Shown here: one piece after another, positions 45,001-56,449 of the stretch | Layout: each line of letters begins with the position of its first letter | Numbering within the stretch: position 1 is the first letter of the stretch | The notes under the pieces: generated by a model | The model's database searches: none | What the model was told of the DNA's origin: nothing | What the model saw: the letters and a program-made list of their open reading frames with translations, nothing else | Source of the DNA: Ambrosia x helenae | Lineage: Eukaryota > Streptophyta > Magnoliopsida > Asterales > Asteraceae | NCBI GenBank assembly: GCA_030844895.1 | Contig: CM061224.1 | Span: 3,249,591 to 3,313,590, forward strand | Direction of reading: 5' to 3' | Length of the DNA: 64,000 bases | Program-made: the position numbers and the translations under genes

Positions 45001-46725
45001 TGGAGTTCGTGGAAACGTAGACTTAAGGTTAAGGACTTGTAGGGGAGCGTATAGATGAGTCTTACCTTTGTCTTTGACGTTTTTTTTTCCACATTTTAGG
45101 TGAACTGTACTGTCTGTACGTGTAATTGTCTTCTTGCATTTATGCTTATATGTTTTTTTATGTAGATATAAATGGCTATTTTATTATGTTGCCCTTTCAC
45201 CATTTCGTCTTTCTATGTATAATCTCTAGTTCTGTTTATTTGTTTGTTGTTTGTTGTAGAGTCGGGGGTCTCTCTGGAAGCAGCCTCTCTATCCCAGGGA
45301 TAGAGGGAAGGTTTGCCTACATCCCACCCTCCACAGACCCTACTAATAGCTTTGCTATGTGTAAGATTTAATGGGTATAGTTTGTTGTTTCTGTATGCTT
45401 GTAGAACAGTGCATGTAATAGTATAAAACATGCTTCATATTGTCGATGGCAATATATGCTAATGTTCTTCTGTTGGATTTTTTTGATTTCATCTATCTAA
45501 CCTAGGTGGAAAGATGATTTTAGTGCTGCTCGTGTGTATTAGCATATTTATACGATCTATATCTTGATAATTCAAATAAATTGCTTATTAAAAGGATATT
45601 GTTCTATTATGCAGGGTGCCCCATTGTTATACGTGCCATTGGAGGTGATCATGTCAAAGTATTTTGGCGAAAGTGAAAGGTTATTAGGAAAAGTGTTTAC
45701 ACTTGCTAATGAAATTCCCAATGGTGCAATCATATTCCTCGATGAGGTATAGATGCGTTGCATATGACATTCTTGTGAAGGAAAATATGTCTTGTGTAGT
45801 TGCGTTACGTTTCAACTATAATTAATTGTAAAACAGGTTGATTCCTTTGCTACTTCTCGTGATAGTGAAACTCATGAAGCTACTCGTAGAATCTTGTCAG
45901 TCATATTACGTCAGGTAGCATTTCTTTCCCTTACGGATCGACTCCTGAATCGTTAAAGAGCATACATGTTTATGTTACTCCTATATTGCAGATTGATGGT
46001 TCGAGCAGGACAAAAAAGTAGTGGTCATAGCTGCAACCAATAGAAAACAAGATCTTGATCCTGCTTTATTAAGGTGCATATTTGTTTTGTTTTTAAACAT
46101 AACATAACCCTTTTTTTTTTTTTTTTTTTAAAGAGGCAAAACAGTTTTTGACTTTTTCTAATTTGTGAACTTTCTCAGCCGGTTTGACTCCATGATTACT
46201 TTTGGCCTACCTGATCAGCACACTCGTCAGGACATCACAGCTCAATATGCAAAACACTTAACGAAGAGCGAGTTAGCTGAATTTGCTGCAGCCACTGAAG
46301 AGTAAATCACTCTTCCTTGTATCTTAAACTCCTTGCTCATGTAGATCAGTAGATGTGCATAATGTACGGTTGTAGTTGAAGTTATTGCTGCTTCTAACTG
46401 TATTATTTACAATCCAGAATGTCTGGACGAGATATTAGAGATGTGTGTCAACAAGCAGAGAGGCGTTGGGCATCAAAGGTAACCAATGTCTACGATGTAG
46501 GACAAACATCTGATGTTGCAAGTAGTTTGATGTTACTACTTTTGTTAATGATAGGTTATACGAGGTCAAGTACAAAAAGATGAAGATGGTGCTTCTCTTC
46601 CACCTCTCCAAGAGTACATGGAGAGCGCTTTAGAACGACATAAGGTTCTACTTGCCGCCTCTGCCACCCCAAAACGCGACCGCGACCGCGAACATAATTC
46701 TCCCCCCAAGTATGCCTTCCTCTAA
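39053..46725 (+). CDS. AAA-family ATPase, predicted mitochondrial (frameshift in exon 11)
   Basis: Fourteen exons: 39053-39158, 39710-39852, 39972-40133, 41363-41493, 41645-41786, 42326-42585, 42851-42975, 43693-43736, 45615-45746, 45837-45914, 45992-46073, 46179-46301, 46418-46478, 46555-46725. All have GT and AG ends and compatible phases, giving about 586 residues. An Arg/Ser-rich, acid-poor start suggests a mitochondrial leader. A hydrophobic segment around residues 60-80 (ILPAMLAGLLGLGL) could anchor it in a membrane. The AAA core has Walker A GPPGTGKT split between exons 7 and 8, Walker B IIFLDE at the exon 9/10 border, sensor AATNRKQDLDPAL (exon 11) and SRFD (exon 12). Exon 11 lacks one base near 46000-46001, which puts a stop shortly after; the flanking frames are otherwise conserved. 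The family is an AAA protein-remodelling ATPase. Exact substrate is not inferable. Confidence 0.85.
41019..41160 (+). mobile_element. tRNA-derived SINE in intron 3
   Basis: 142 bp with a perfect 14-bp duplication ATCTAGGGCATCTT (41005-41018 and 41161-41174). A tRNA-like head has box A TGGCCTAGCGGTA and box B GGTTCGAGTCC and the tail is A-rich. It looks tRNA-like but is a SINE, not a tRNA gene. Confidence 0.9.
44102..44975 (+). mobile_element. 5'-truncated RTE-type LINE in intron 8
   Basis: Encodes the end of the RTE reverse-transcriptase ORF: FKYLGSFVQ (44125), then in another frame YGTDCWAIQKTQSRKMEVAE (44295), MLRWMCGHTRLDRIRNE and GRPKLTWADRIRQDL, stopping at 44679. A (TA)n run at 44729-44750 follows, then a 3' module (44828-44960) with GAGCCGGGGGTCTCTCTGGA and a TTG-repeat tail. 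One frameshift near 44150 and the missing 5' part show it is dead on arrival. Confidence 0.88.
44990..45395 (+). mobile_element. RTE LINE 3'-end fragment
   Basis: Starts with the last ORF codons (GATTGGAGTTCGTGG, compare 44641) and contains the same 3' module (GTCGGGGGTCTCTCTGGAAG at 45261) with a TTGTTGTTTCTG tail. A second, separate insertion in the same intron. Confidence 0.75.
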
Positions 46726-47090
46726 AAGCTATTTCATATTAAACTATCAGACTGGCCATATATGTAAATGATATTGGATTTCTAGATAAGATATAGTTTT
46801 ATATGGATTAATATTTAGATATTATGCTCTATTTATTTAGTTAGAGCTTTCAATACAAAAAAAAAAAAAAAATATTGCATACATGAAATTTAACACTCAT
46901 ATTATATGCCGAAATTGAAGTGGAGTAAGCTTAGTAACATTGCTCCTTTCCTGCATTACATAACAAAGCCTTTTACAACATTTTTTTTATAAATCTAATC
47001 TAAGTAACCTTAATAAATGTAAATTTTAAAATTGTCATATGAATGTATATAACTACAGAATCAGGTTTGTTAATGGAGATGTTAAAGGTT
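46726..47090. other. Convergent intergenic region
   Basis: AT-rich gap between the ends of the AAA-ATPase gene and the minus-strand ORF, with an A-run at 46857-46872. It should hold both polyadenylation regions. Confidence 0.5.
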
Positions 47091-47489
47091 TCACCTTTCT
47101 GCTGACACCGGCGAGTCACTACCGTCTTCACCACGCTTTCGTTTCCTGTCACACGCTTGTGAACATATAAACGACATAAGCTGCAACTGGGTCTTCAACA
47201 TCATCTCTGTCAACTCGGTCTCCCTCTCCAGTCTTCGATTCTCCGCCTCAATCCTTACCGCCTCTCGCGTCTTCATCATCTCCAGCTCTGCCGCCTGTCT
47301 CCTTATCACCCACTCTGCTAAATCTCGTAAGCTAGCCGCCACTCCCCATCTTGACGTGCCAGAACTTTCCGAACTCCATCCTTCGTCTTCGGAGGTGAAT
47401 TCAGCCTCGACCGCCTGTTTGAGCCGACGTCTGCGATCATCATCATCGGTGTTACTTGAGCTCAGGTTGGAGTTGGGTTTATCTGCCAT
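47091..47489 (-). CDS. Small charged coiled-coil protein, trihelix-tail-like
   Basis: A single ATG-started frame of 132 codons. An acidic and Ser-rich start (SSSNTDDDDRRRRLK) is followed by SLRDLAEWVIRRQAAELEMM and a long Arg/Glu helix ending MMLKTQLQLMSF, then a basic tail KRKRGEDG. The helix resembles the C-terminal coiled coil of plant trihelix transcription factors (the ELExxRM...TQLEI type), but the DNA-binding domain is absent. Either a small protein gene of its own or a retained fragment. GC-richer than its surroundings, which supports coding. Confidence 0.6.
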   Translation of the reverse strand: MADKPNSNLSSSNTDDDDRRRRLKQAVEAEFTSEDEGWSSESSGTSRWGVAASLRDLAEWVIRRQAAELEMMKTREAVRIEAENRRLERETELTEMMLKTQLQLMSFICSQACDRKRKRGEDGSDSPVSAER

Positions 47490-48085
47490 TATGCTAAATT
47501 CATAAACGGAATGATTGATAAGATTCGACTAAAAACTTAGTTAAGAAGTGAAATGATAGATCGGATTCCACCAATTGACGAAGTTTGATTACATATAAAT
47601 ATTTTTTTCCACTATCAATTATTCTACCTTTATAGAAAGTGGAATAATTCTCCAACATTGTATCCCATTTGAGTTCACGAGTTAACTTAGAAAAAGAAAA
47701 GTTTTAGTGGTGAAATTGAATACGTACAAAGAGTTGAGGGACCGGAGCTTTTTTTTCTTTTCTTTCTGTCTTTAACGTCCAACAACGAATAAAGCTTGGC
47801 TACCAAGGTAACTCAGTGGCGAAAGGTGGCCACATACGCCCGCGATCATAAAAAGCGCTTGGTAACCTAAGCTCACCGTCTCTAACACAAGCTTCTAATG
47901 AATATGTGATTCCTTTACAGAAAGCTCTATATACACATTCTACTCAAACAATTTATTAGCCTTTTTCACTTTTAACTCAAGTCTAACTTTTTTCTAAAGT
48001 TCCTGATTTATCTATAATTATAAAATTTCTCATACATGCCTTATTATGAATTCACTTAATTTAAGCACCCCCCCCCCAAAAAAAA

Positions 48086-48120
<35 letters not shown>

Positions 48121-48527
48121 TAAAAATTGTTAGTACAATAATATATTGATAGCTAGAGTTTTCAATCTATTAGGCCGTCCAAGCTAGTTATTCATGAAAT
48201 CCGAACTTAAAACGAGGGCACGACGACACCTACCGTAGTTGGTAAATATCACAAATAGCAAAGCCATTAATAGGATCTCAAGAAGGTGGAATATAGACAC
48301 ATCTTGCCTCTGTCTCTAGGGATAAAGAGACCACTTTAAAATAGACACTTGACTACAAAACAAAATGCTAAAAATATATAGACAATTACCAAATAGCAAA
48401 CAAAGGGGGTGAAAGAGTAATGTAGTAAAATAGAAACAAATATAGCACTACGAAAGAATCTATAGATATTAATGCAGGAAGACAGTCACATGCAAGGTCC
48501 ACGGAAATGCAGGAAAAGTCTAAGGGT
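47490..48527. other. Spacer with A-rich microsatellite
   Basis: No gene seen. A C-run and A-run (48067-48087) lead into (AAT)n at 48088-48117. Confidence 0.6.
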
Positions 48528-49192
48528 CTGTTTGGTATGGGGTAATGGAATGGATGAGGGAATTGAATGGACGAGGTAATGGAATGGATGAAATGGATCA
48601 TTATCATTCCATATCTTGTTTGGTTGTCATGTGGGAATGAAAGCATCACATACTCCTATTGGTCAAAATTGAAGTAAAGATTCATGTAAAAAACATTACA
48701 GGTTCGGTGAGGCATATTATCGAACATATGGAGCGCATTTAAGCTATTAACAACTATGTTTGGGACTATTGTTGTAAATAGAGACCTTCTCCTTTGTAAA
48801 CACCACCTCATTGTGAGTTTTTCAACTAAACCAACACGATAACAGATTGAAGGGGTTGTGTGTGTATTGTCTATGCAAGAAGTCTTTATAAACATTTGGA
48901 ATGAAAAGTTAATAAGTTAAAAAAAAAGTGTTTGGCAAATGAAAAAGGACTTAATGTTTTAACTTATTGATGAATATTTACCCTTCTTATATTTTTTTTG
49001 GTCATTTTACCTAAATAAGTTAAACCAAACACTTTTTTTACAAAACAGCTTATCAACTTGTTTTTCCCACCACATAAGCTAATCCAAACACTTTTTTAAA
49101 AACTCATTTTTAAAAAAGTCATAAGTTAATAAGTCCTTTTAACCAAAAGTCTTTTTGGACTCAAATAAGTTTATCCAAACATGCCCTCAATT
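48528..49192. mobile_element. MITE termini, incomplete
   Basis: GGGTCTGTTTGGTATGGGG at 48528 follows TAA and is a Tourist-type left end; no matching right end was found. A second piece (48893-49190) contains AAGTTAATAAGTT and AACTTATT words in both orientations and ends ATCCAAACATGCCC, resembling a right terminus. Confidence 0.45.
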
Positions 49193-49509
49193 ATTTTTTT
49201 TTAGAACGACCAACACAACAACCGCGATACTCCCACAAGGGGCTCGGGCAAATTGGCTTCCCTTGCTGGGAGCCTCGCCCGATAGTGGTTCTCGAGCCGG
49301 GGAAAACCCAATCCCCCACCCGTTCGAAGACCCGCTGTGGAGAACTGGTAAAACCCGGGGCGAGATCAAGACTCGAACTCCTGACCATAGGTCACGAGTC
49401 ATCCCTCATTTCTCATTATGTCCTCCCTCCAAATGCAGCTAGTGGGGATTGAACCCAAGCCTCCCAAAGGAAAGCTAGGCCAACCAACCAACTGAACTAC
49501 AAGTGTTGG
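49193..49509 (-). mobile_element. tRNA-derived SINE with 14-bp target duplication
   Basis: 317 bp bounded by ACATGCCCTCAATT (49179-49192 and 49510-49523). In minus orientation it begins with box A TAGTTCAGTTGGTTGG and box B GGTTCAATCCC; the T-run at 49194-49201 is its tail. It inserted at the end of the MITE-like piece. Confidence 0.9.
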
Positions 49510-49523
49510 ACATGCCCTCAATT

Positions 49524-50577
49524 GATGAGGGCGGGTGAGGGGATATGGAAGGGTTTGACGAGTTCTATAATGAAGTGGTCCCTAACCTGTTTCCATAAAA
49601 GCACCATTGTGGGGTTAAGGATGTGAATTAAGGGTGCTAATGTAATTTTGTTTTGATATTGTAAAGGAGGAGGTGGGTAAAATGTCTATATTATCTTTCT
49701 AAGTGTCTTAATTGTCACAAGTATGACCATAATACCCTTAAATTTCTTGCTTAAATATGTTGTACTTGTTGCTTGTTAAGTTATACGAAAATAGAAACTA
49801 CCATATTATACATCACTCATCCTTAATAAAATAATATAAATGTGTTATACCCGAATTTCTAACATAGTATAAACAATAAATTTGTGCTCTTGACCCAATT
49901 CTAGTTGTTTTTAACCCACTTCAACCATTTAGAATGCATGCATAGCCAAATTTTGTAATTTTTTAATACTTGTTTTTATCTTAAATCTTAATGTGGATCT
50001 CACATCTTACTTTTATATTGGATTTTTACCATTAAATGTAAGAAAAGACTTTTTATAAGCAACCTAACAAAAACTTTTAACCAACATCATATCCATTGAC
50101 CAACCATAACCAGCGAACATACAACAAGGACTAAAAAATGTTTTAAATAAAACTTAAAGACAAAAACCGTAATATAACCATAGACATAATCACATATACG
50201 CAAATTAACTATGATGGTCAGTTGAGTTGGTAAAAACAATGATGCTAGTCCTAACGTCAAAGAGAGGTACCGAGTCGAGTCACACTTGTGACATGAATAA
50301 TGACGAAGCTTCCTAGGACGACGGTGGTTCGATCCAAGTCCCTATGTCCTTGAGTGAAGAAAATGCCGATATTCTTCGAAATCATGAAAGAACTTACCGA
50401 TCCAACTTAAAAACGCCCTTAGCGTAGAGAGCAGTAACTAGTAATGAGCCAGGTCTTATCGGTTCACGAGTTTTACAATATTAAATTCCACCCCACCCTA
50501 CCCCACCCGCACCGTTTGTGTTTCTTGTAAATTGAGTTACCCAACACACAGAGGAGAACCAACCTTCAAGAAAAACG
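49524..50577. other. Upstream region of the PUX gene
   Basis: AT-rich, no repeats recognised. The last 100 bases are richer in C and precede the start codon at 50578 (context AAAACGATGA). Confidence 0.5.
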
Positions 50578-50760
50578 ATGACTTCACGCGACAAGAAGCC
50601 AGCGAAACCCGCATCCAGTCGACCCGGTGGTATTCGGACCCTGTCGGATCTAAACCGACCCTCTGCCAATGACTCCGACAGCGACTCCGATGGCCCTCAG
50701 GAGTATTACACTGGTGGCGAAAAGAGGTTCACTCCCAAACCCTACCTATTATTATTATTA

Positions 50761-50792
<32 letters not shown>

Positions 50793-53700
50793 CTCATTTC
50801 ATACTCTTAATCACTTCTTTTAAGTTTAGAGAATATTATAAAGACTGCTACTTTTACAACATATATACTGAAATTGAATACCTTTTGTGTTAAGAACTAT
50901 AGGACACTTTGGAGAATTTATTAATTTTAAGAATATTGTTATTATTTATGATGATGTTGTTAATTTGTGATCACATGTTGGGTTGTGTACTTGTGTTGTT
51001 GAAATTGTTAAACGAGAGGAAGGGGACTTTGGTATCCGAGAGGTCGAAGCTAAAGATTTCGATTATTTTGTGTAGTTGAAGTCTGGAAGGATCACTTGTT
51101 TGAAAATAATGTATGAATGTTTCTATAGGTGAGTGCTGCAAGTTGATGATATCTTGATGATCAATATGTTTTCTGCATATTTGTATCTGATCGTGTTAAC
51201 TTTAACTGATCAGAATAGTTATAATTACTTATCTTGAAATCAAAAACTAATAGTTATGGAAGCAAAGTCACGGTAATCAATTTTAAACACACAAACAAAC
51301 ACCTCGTATGCGTGGTTTAAAGTTTAATATTAATTTTTAAGTACCATAGGCTTTGAATTTCTTCTAAGTGATATTTAGATTGCACTTCGGTGCACTTGAG
51401 ATCCGATATATCCTTCTTTGTTTGAAATTTTGTTAACCAAATTTTTTTACTTTAAGGCTTAATTAAGATTCAATAATCAGAAGGTTTAGCAATGTGGAGT
51501 CTGGAGAATGTGTATCCAGTATCCACAACCTTGATAGCATTGATTGTAGGCGTAGACTGATTTATGTATAAGTTCTAAACTAATGAATCAAGCTTAGAGT
51601 TGTTGAATATGATGTGTAAAAACATGATTTCACATTGTGTGCTATAAATTTAGTCTACTATCAAGCATAGTTATCAAAGGCATGAGGCGCACTCAAGTTG
51701 CTTAGGCTCGGCCTGTAGCCTAGGCGAGAAGCGCAAAAAAAGCGCGGGCCTGAGAAAAAAAAACGCAAATAAAAAAATAAAAAAATCACCAAATCATTAC
51801 AAATAACAATCATCTTATAAAATAATATAAATATAAACTTACTGATTTAGCCATACCTGCCAAAAGGGTTAACACGCCTTTGATAACTATGTAGTAGACA
51901 TTAGACAAAATCAGTTATGGTAAATCAATAAGCTAAGGTGTTTATATATTGAAGAATAATTCAATATCTATAAGTGTTTTAAAAATCAAATAAAAAAAAA
52001 ATTTGATTGAGATTTTATATATCTCTGTAAATTGGTAAGTATTGGTCAATTATATTAGTCAGCGGACTAGGTTTTATAAATCAGACCGTGGCTTTTTTTT
52101 ATGTAGGAGGGAAAAGCGGGATCTGATGGCCTTTAGGAAATTGGTCGCCTAGGCGGTCAAGGCGATGGCTTTTGATAACTATGCTATGGAGCACTGTAAT
52201 CATATATATTCTATCTGTTTTTTAGTTTAGGATTAAGGATTTTTAGGAGGCAGTTTAGTTGTAGTAGGTGTCTTACCTTAAGGGTTTAGCTTTTATGCTG
52301 GTGGTCTTTGCTTGTTACCGCTTGTCTATGTACCTATAGGATGTGTTTTTAGTTCTTAGTATATGATTATTCGTAGCTTGCTAAGACTTTATTTAGCACT
52401 CTTTGTTTTTATGTGTTGCATATATGTATATATGTGTGTGCGTGTGTATATATATTGTAGTAGCTATGTATGGTGTCAACTGAAATCTGTATACGTATAT
52501 GTTTTTTAGAGCCGGGGGTCTCACCTGAAGCAACCTCTCTATCCCTTGGGATAGAGGTAAGGCCTGCCTACATCCACCCTCCCCGACCCTATCAATAGCT
52601 TTGCTATAGGTGGGATTTTACTGGGTATGGTGCTTGTTGCATGTATTTTTTAGTTTGGTTATATGTTTTAGTATCATTATTAATGTTAATTCATACATGA
52701 TAGTTTGTATTTCATAGACTACGACTTTTTAAGTCTGAAAATTGGGAAGCTAGTTTTGTAGTACTCTATGCTGTACACAGCTTTGGATGTGGATACTTGG
52801 CTACATATATTATCAAAGATTGGTATATAATTTAACTATATATGTATTGCCATATGCATGTTATGTTAATTGGGCAAGATATACACAAATGTAAGTTAAT
52901 CATCTTGGTTTTGACATTGATGTCACGTTTGTTTAGGTGTCATGTTATAGCGCCGTGGGGTGTACACTGACTCAGCTGTAAATTATGTTTGAGAGATAGA
53001 TAAAAGACGTTTTGTTTTAAAGCTCTAGGTTGACATGTATTTGCAGAATACATGATTTGGACCTCAAATAAAGAGTGCTTTGTTATCATTAGTATGAGGG
53101 AGCTGCAAAATTAGTGCTTTGATCATTTTTTGATCTCCGCTTTTATATTCCTTGCTTTGGTGGGTCTTCGTGATCCTTTCGATGACCTATGTTAATTTAA
53201 AGGGATATCTGTATAATCTGATTGATTGCGTAAAGCCCGTGCCCCGTGGTAGCAGTGGAACTGACGATAGTTTACAGAAAAGACAGTTCTTTACTTCTTT
53301 TTTTTTTTGTTATATTAGTATTAATCCATTTTAGATTAAGAAAGAAAGATAACATCATACACTAGTGTTATAAAATTTAGTTTTCTTGGCATGATATGGT
53401 CCTTCGTTATTGGTTAGACTCCATTACTAATGACCTTTTTTTTTCATGCATATGTCGGTAAGAATGTAAGATTTGCCCTCGTCTCACCCTCCCTAAACCC
53501 TACCTTATGAATGGGACATTACTGGGTATGTATGTTTGTTTGTTTGTTTGTATGTGTATACCCAGAGCTGGTTTTAGTATCAAATAGATCCTTTTTTTTG
53601 AACGGCGTGCAGCTTATGTTCATTTCTCTATTTGTGCTCTCCTCACTCGATCTGTTGACATTTGACAAGCCAAAGGCCATTTGGCTTACGATTTTTTTGT

Positions 53701-54885
53701 TGCAGGAAATATACGGTCACATTATTTCCCAAAATGGTTGCACCGGAGTTTGAACGATTCAGTGGAAGAAAAGCTTTTCCTGTGCCTTTTCTTATATTAT
53801 AATGCTTGATACACTATATCTTATATGCAGGTGAGGGTACATGATGTTTGAGTGATACTGACATTGTTAAAAATGCTATTTGCAGCGGTATGCTTGTCCA
53901 AGATCCTAATAAGCGTAACGATGTGGATGAAATATTTAATCAAGCGAGGCAATTAGGCGGTGTGGAGGGACCCATGGAAAGTGCTCGTCCTTCTTCAAGT
54001 TTCACAGGCACTGGAAGATCACTGAGTGGTGAGGCCGTGCCTGCACAACCTGCTCCTGAGCAACCACCTCAGAATGTGGTCCACAACATAGTTTTCTGGA
54101 GAAACGGTTTCACTGTTAACGATGGACCTCTGAGAAGGCTGGATGACCCTGAAAATGCACCTTTTCTTGAGGTTGGTAAATAAATTGCTATTGTTCTGAT
54201 TTCAACATAGTTTTTCTTGCATCTTTTGTCTTGTGTAAATCAAGTTTTTGGGCAATCTTTGTGCAGAGCATCAAGAAATCCGAGTGTCCAAGAGAGCTTG
54301 AGCCTGCAGATAGAAGATCCTCAGTTCATGTCAATCTGATAAGGAGGGATGAAAACCGTTCTGTGAGTCTCTCTTTCTTCAGCATTTCTAAAAAAAAATA
54401 TGTCTTTTATTACGTTTCTGTGTTATATATTGATTCTTGCCTTTTATCATTGTATGCATCACATTCGCGTGATATAAGTCCGCTTGTATTTGTTCATCTT
54501 GTAGGAACCCGTGGTGGCAACCCAAATTGCATTTCAAGGTGTAGGAAGAACATTAGGCAGGAGCGCCGAAGAAGCAGCACCAGACGCTAATACTTCAAAT
54601 GCTGCCGCTGACACGGCTGCTCCTTCTGGCGGTCTTGTTCTGGACCCTGCACTACCTTCAACCTCTATTCAGCTACGGCTGGCTGATGGGACTCGGATGA
54701 TTGCTCACTTCAACCACCATCACACTGTTGCAGATATTCGAGCCTTCATCAATGCATCTAGACCAGATGGTTCGAGGGTTTATCAGCTGCAGACAGTTGG
54801 GTTCCCACCCAAGCTACTCACTGATCTAAACCAGACCATTGAGCAGGCTGGTCTTGCCAACTCGGTGATCATCCAGAAACTCTAA
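50578..54885 (+). CDS. PUX4: Plant UBX-domain protein, PUX3/PUX4-like
   Basis: Four exons: 50578-50726, 53886-54171, 54267-54362, 54505-54885, all GT/AG with matching phases, giving 303 residues, the length I recall for the Arabidopsis relatives. The N-terminus has GGIRTLSDLNR, an acidic DSDSDSD patch and QEYYTGGEKS-GMLVQDP across intron 1, as in p47/Shp1 proteins. A SEP domain covers about residues 110-175 (VVHNIVFWRNGFTVNDGPLR). A UBX domain ends the protein (about 225-303; the p97-binding loop here reads GFPPKLL). Such proteins recruit the Cdc48/p97 AAA ATPase to ubiquitinated substrates or membranes. The frame is intact. Intron 1 is 3159 bp and carries a TTA-type microsatellite and RTE LINE ends. 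PUX3 and PUX4 cannot be separated here. Confidence 0.93.
50744..50792. repeat. (TTA)n microsatellite in PUX intron 1
   Basis: About 15 units with one interruption, starting 18 bases after the splice donor. Confidence 0.95.
51666..52183. mobile_element. MITE-like repeat with CATAGTTATCAAAGGC ends
   Basis: Left end CATAGTTATCAAAGGC at 51666. An inverted match (GCCTTTGATAACTATG) closes at 51891, and a second inverted match (GCTTTTGATAACTATG) closes at 52183. So one element sits beside, or nested with, another terminus. No clear target duplication. Lies in PUX intron 1. Confidence 0.6.
52216..52650 (+). mobile_element. RTE LINE 3'-end fragment in PUX intron 1
   Basis: Contains the ORF-end words GATTAAGGATTTTTAGGA (52231) and the 3' module GAGCCGGGGGTCTCACCTGA (52510) through CTGGGTATGG (52622). 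It is the third copy of this module in the window. Confidence 0.75.
53455..53560 (+). mobile_element. Decayed RTE LINE 3' tail
   Basis: Shares the CACCCTCCC...CCCTACC...GGGTATG tail layout of the RTE ends and finishes in TTTG repeats. Confidence 0.5.
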
Positions 54886-55456
54886 AATAATGGTTTCTAA
54901 AACTTCGGTAATATGGTCCCTTTGATTTGCAAACCAGAAATGTGTTATTATTTATTAGTACTCCGGTACAAGAGAAGTATAACGCTTGTATAAATTTCAT
55001 ATTTTAATCAACACTTGTGGGTTATATTTCTCCGTAAAACTTATATCGAAAAAGACCTACTATGGTTTCTTTCAAATGCTTCTTTTTAAGACCTTCAACT
55101 TCTTAACAATAATATATTTTTCGTCACTGGGTTGGTGGCCTAGTGGCAGAGGCTAAGGGGTGTTTGTTTTTTCATCAAAAGAGCTTCTGGCTACTTATGT
55201 CTGCGCCGCACAGACGCTGGCAGACATTTGAGGCGCGCAAATTGTGTTTTTTAGAAGAGATCTCACTTAAAAACATCTTTCCCACCTCTTCCTCAGGCAG
55301 ACATGAACCCTCATTTTCTTACCACTTCTCACACAACACAAACATCAGAACTTCCTCCTCATCATCTACAATAGATTCTTTTTCTTTTTCTTCTTCTCCT
55401 TAGCCCCTTTCTTCATCTTTTCTTCTTCCCCCTCCTCCCACGGTCCCACCCCCCGT

Positions 55457-55665
55457 CGCCGCCCGCCTTCCACCCTCCGCCCTCCCTCCTCCTCTCTACC
55501 TGGGTCGCCTTCCCCCTCCTCCCTCCCTCAACCTTCTTCTTCCCCCTCCTCCCACCCCCGCCGCCGCCCGCCTTCCCCCCTCCGCCCTCCCTCCTCCTCT
55601 CTACCTGGGTCGCCTTCCCCCCTCCTCCCTCCCTCAACCGCTGCCTCGATCTCTTGACGGTCGCC
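55457..55665. repeat. CT-rich 105-bp tandem duplication
   Basis: Unit starting CGCCGCCCGCC at 55457 repeats at 55562 (shared TACCTGGGTCGCCTTCCCCC). The strand is almost pure pyrimidine for 250 bases, so it could form triplex-like structures. Confidence 0.85.
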
Positions 55666-55688
55666 TCCCTCAGCCCACCGGAGAATGA

Positions 55689-55736
<48 letters not shown>
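55689..55736. repeat. (ATT)n microsatellite
   Basis: 16 units immediately after the CT-rich tandem block. Confidence 0.95.
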
Positions 55737-55737
<1 letters not shown>

Positions 55738-56326
55738 AAAGTGGGGGTTTGAATCAGTAATCAAGAGATGGGGCTGACAACTTTGATTTATACCGTGGAA
55801 GGGTTAGGAGTAGTTAAAAAACAAACACTATTCCTCTTGCAGACTGCAGACCTTTGTTTCATCTTTTCCCCTACAAATATCTGCAAATATGGTTCACATA
55901 CTGCAGACTTTTTATCTCAGAAAAAACAACCAACCTAAGCTTTGCCTCTAGAAGTATCATTTGTGGGGAGGTCCCATGTTTTATTATGAGCAAGTGTAAT
56001 TAATATACTGGGTGTAGCTTGTAATCTCATGATATGATTGGCCAGAAAGACATCAACAATTTGTCAAGATTCGAGTTTTAAAGATGATTGACTATAACTT
56101 CACAAAAGCTCATATATGTGAAGGCATGTTCTGTCCATCTTAAACATTCTATACATAATCAAATATCATAGGAACCGACCAACTATTAACACTTATACAT
56201 TTTTGCCTTAAAACTTTAATACAAAAGGCAACATTATGTGTAGGCTGTTCAAATCGTTCAGCGCTCGTGACTTGCTCGCCGTTTGCTTGGAAAATGCTCG
56301 CTTGATTTTCTGCTCGATTGTAAATA

Positions 56327-56449
56327 GGGATGAGAATATTGCACCGAATATCGAACCGATACCGATCCCGTACCAAACCGAGGGTGTTCGGTATCGGTAC
56401 TCACAATTAGAGGTTTTTGGTTTCGGTATTTTCGGTATCGGTACCGTAT
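56327..56449. mobile_element. ACCGATACCG-rich repeat, cut by a copia LTR
   Basis: Starts TAGGGATGAG like 13154-13163 and carries GGTATCGGTAC words. It is interrupted by the LTR starting at 56450. Confidence 0.55.

Larger units (their letters stand above)
55157..55935. mobile_element. Tourist-like MITE with internal tandem repeats
   Basis: 779 bp between TAA duplications (55154-55156 and 55936-55938). Ends are GGGGTGTTTGTTTTTTC and GAAAAAACAACCAACC (imperfect inverted). It holds a CT-rich tandem pair and an (ATT)n run. Confidence 0.7.
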
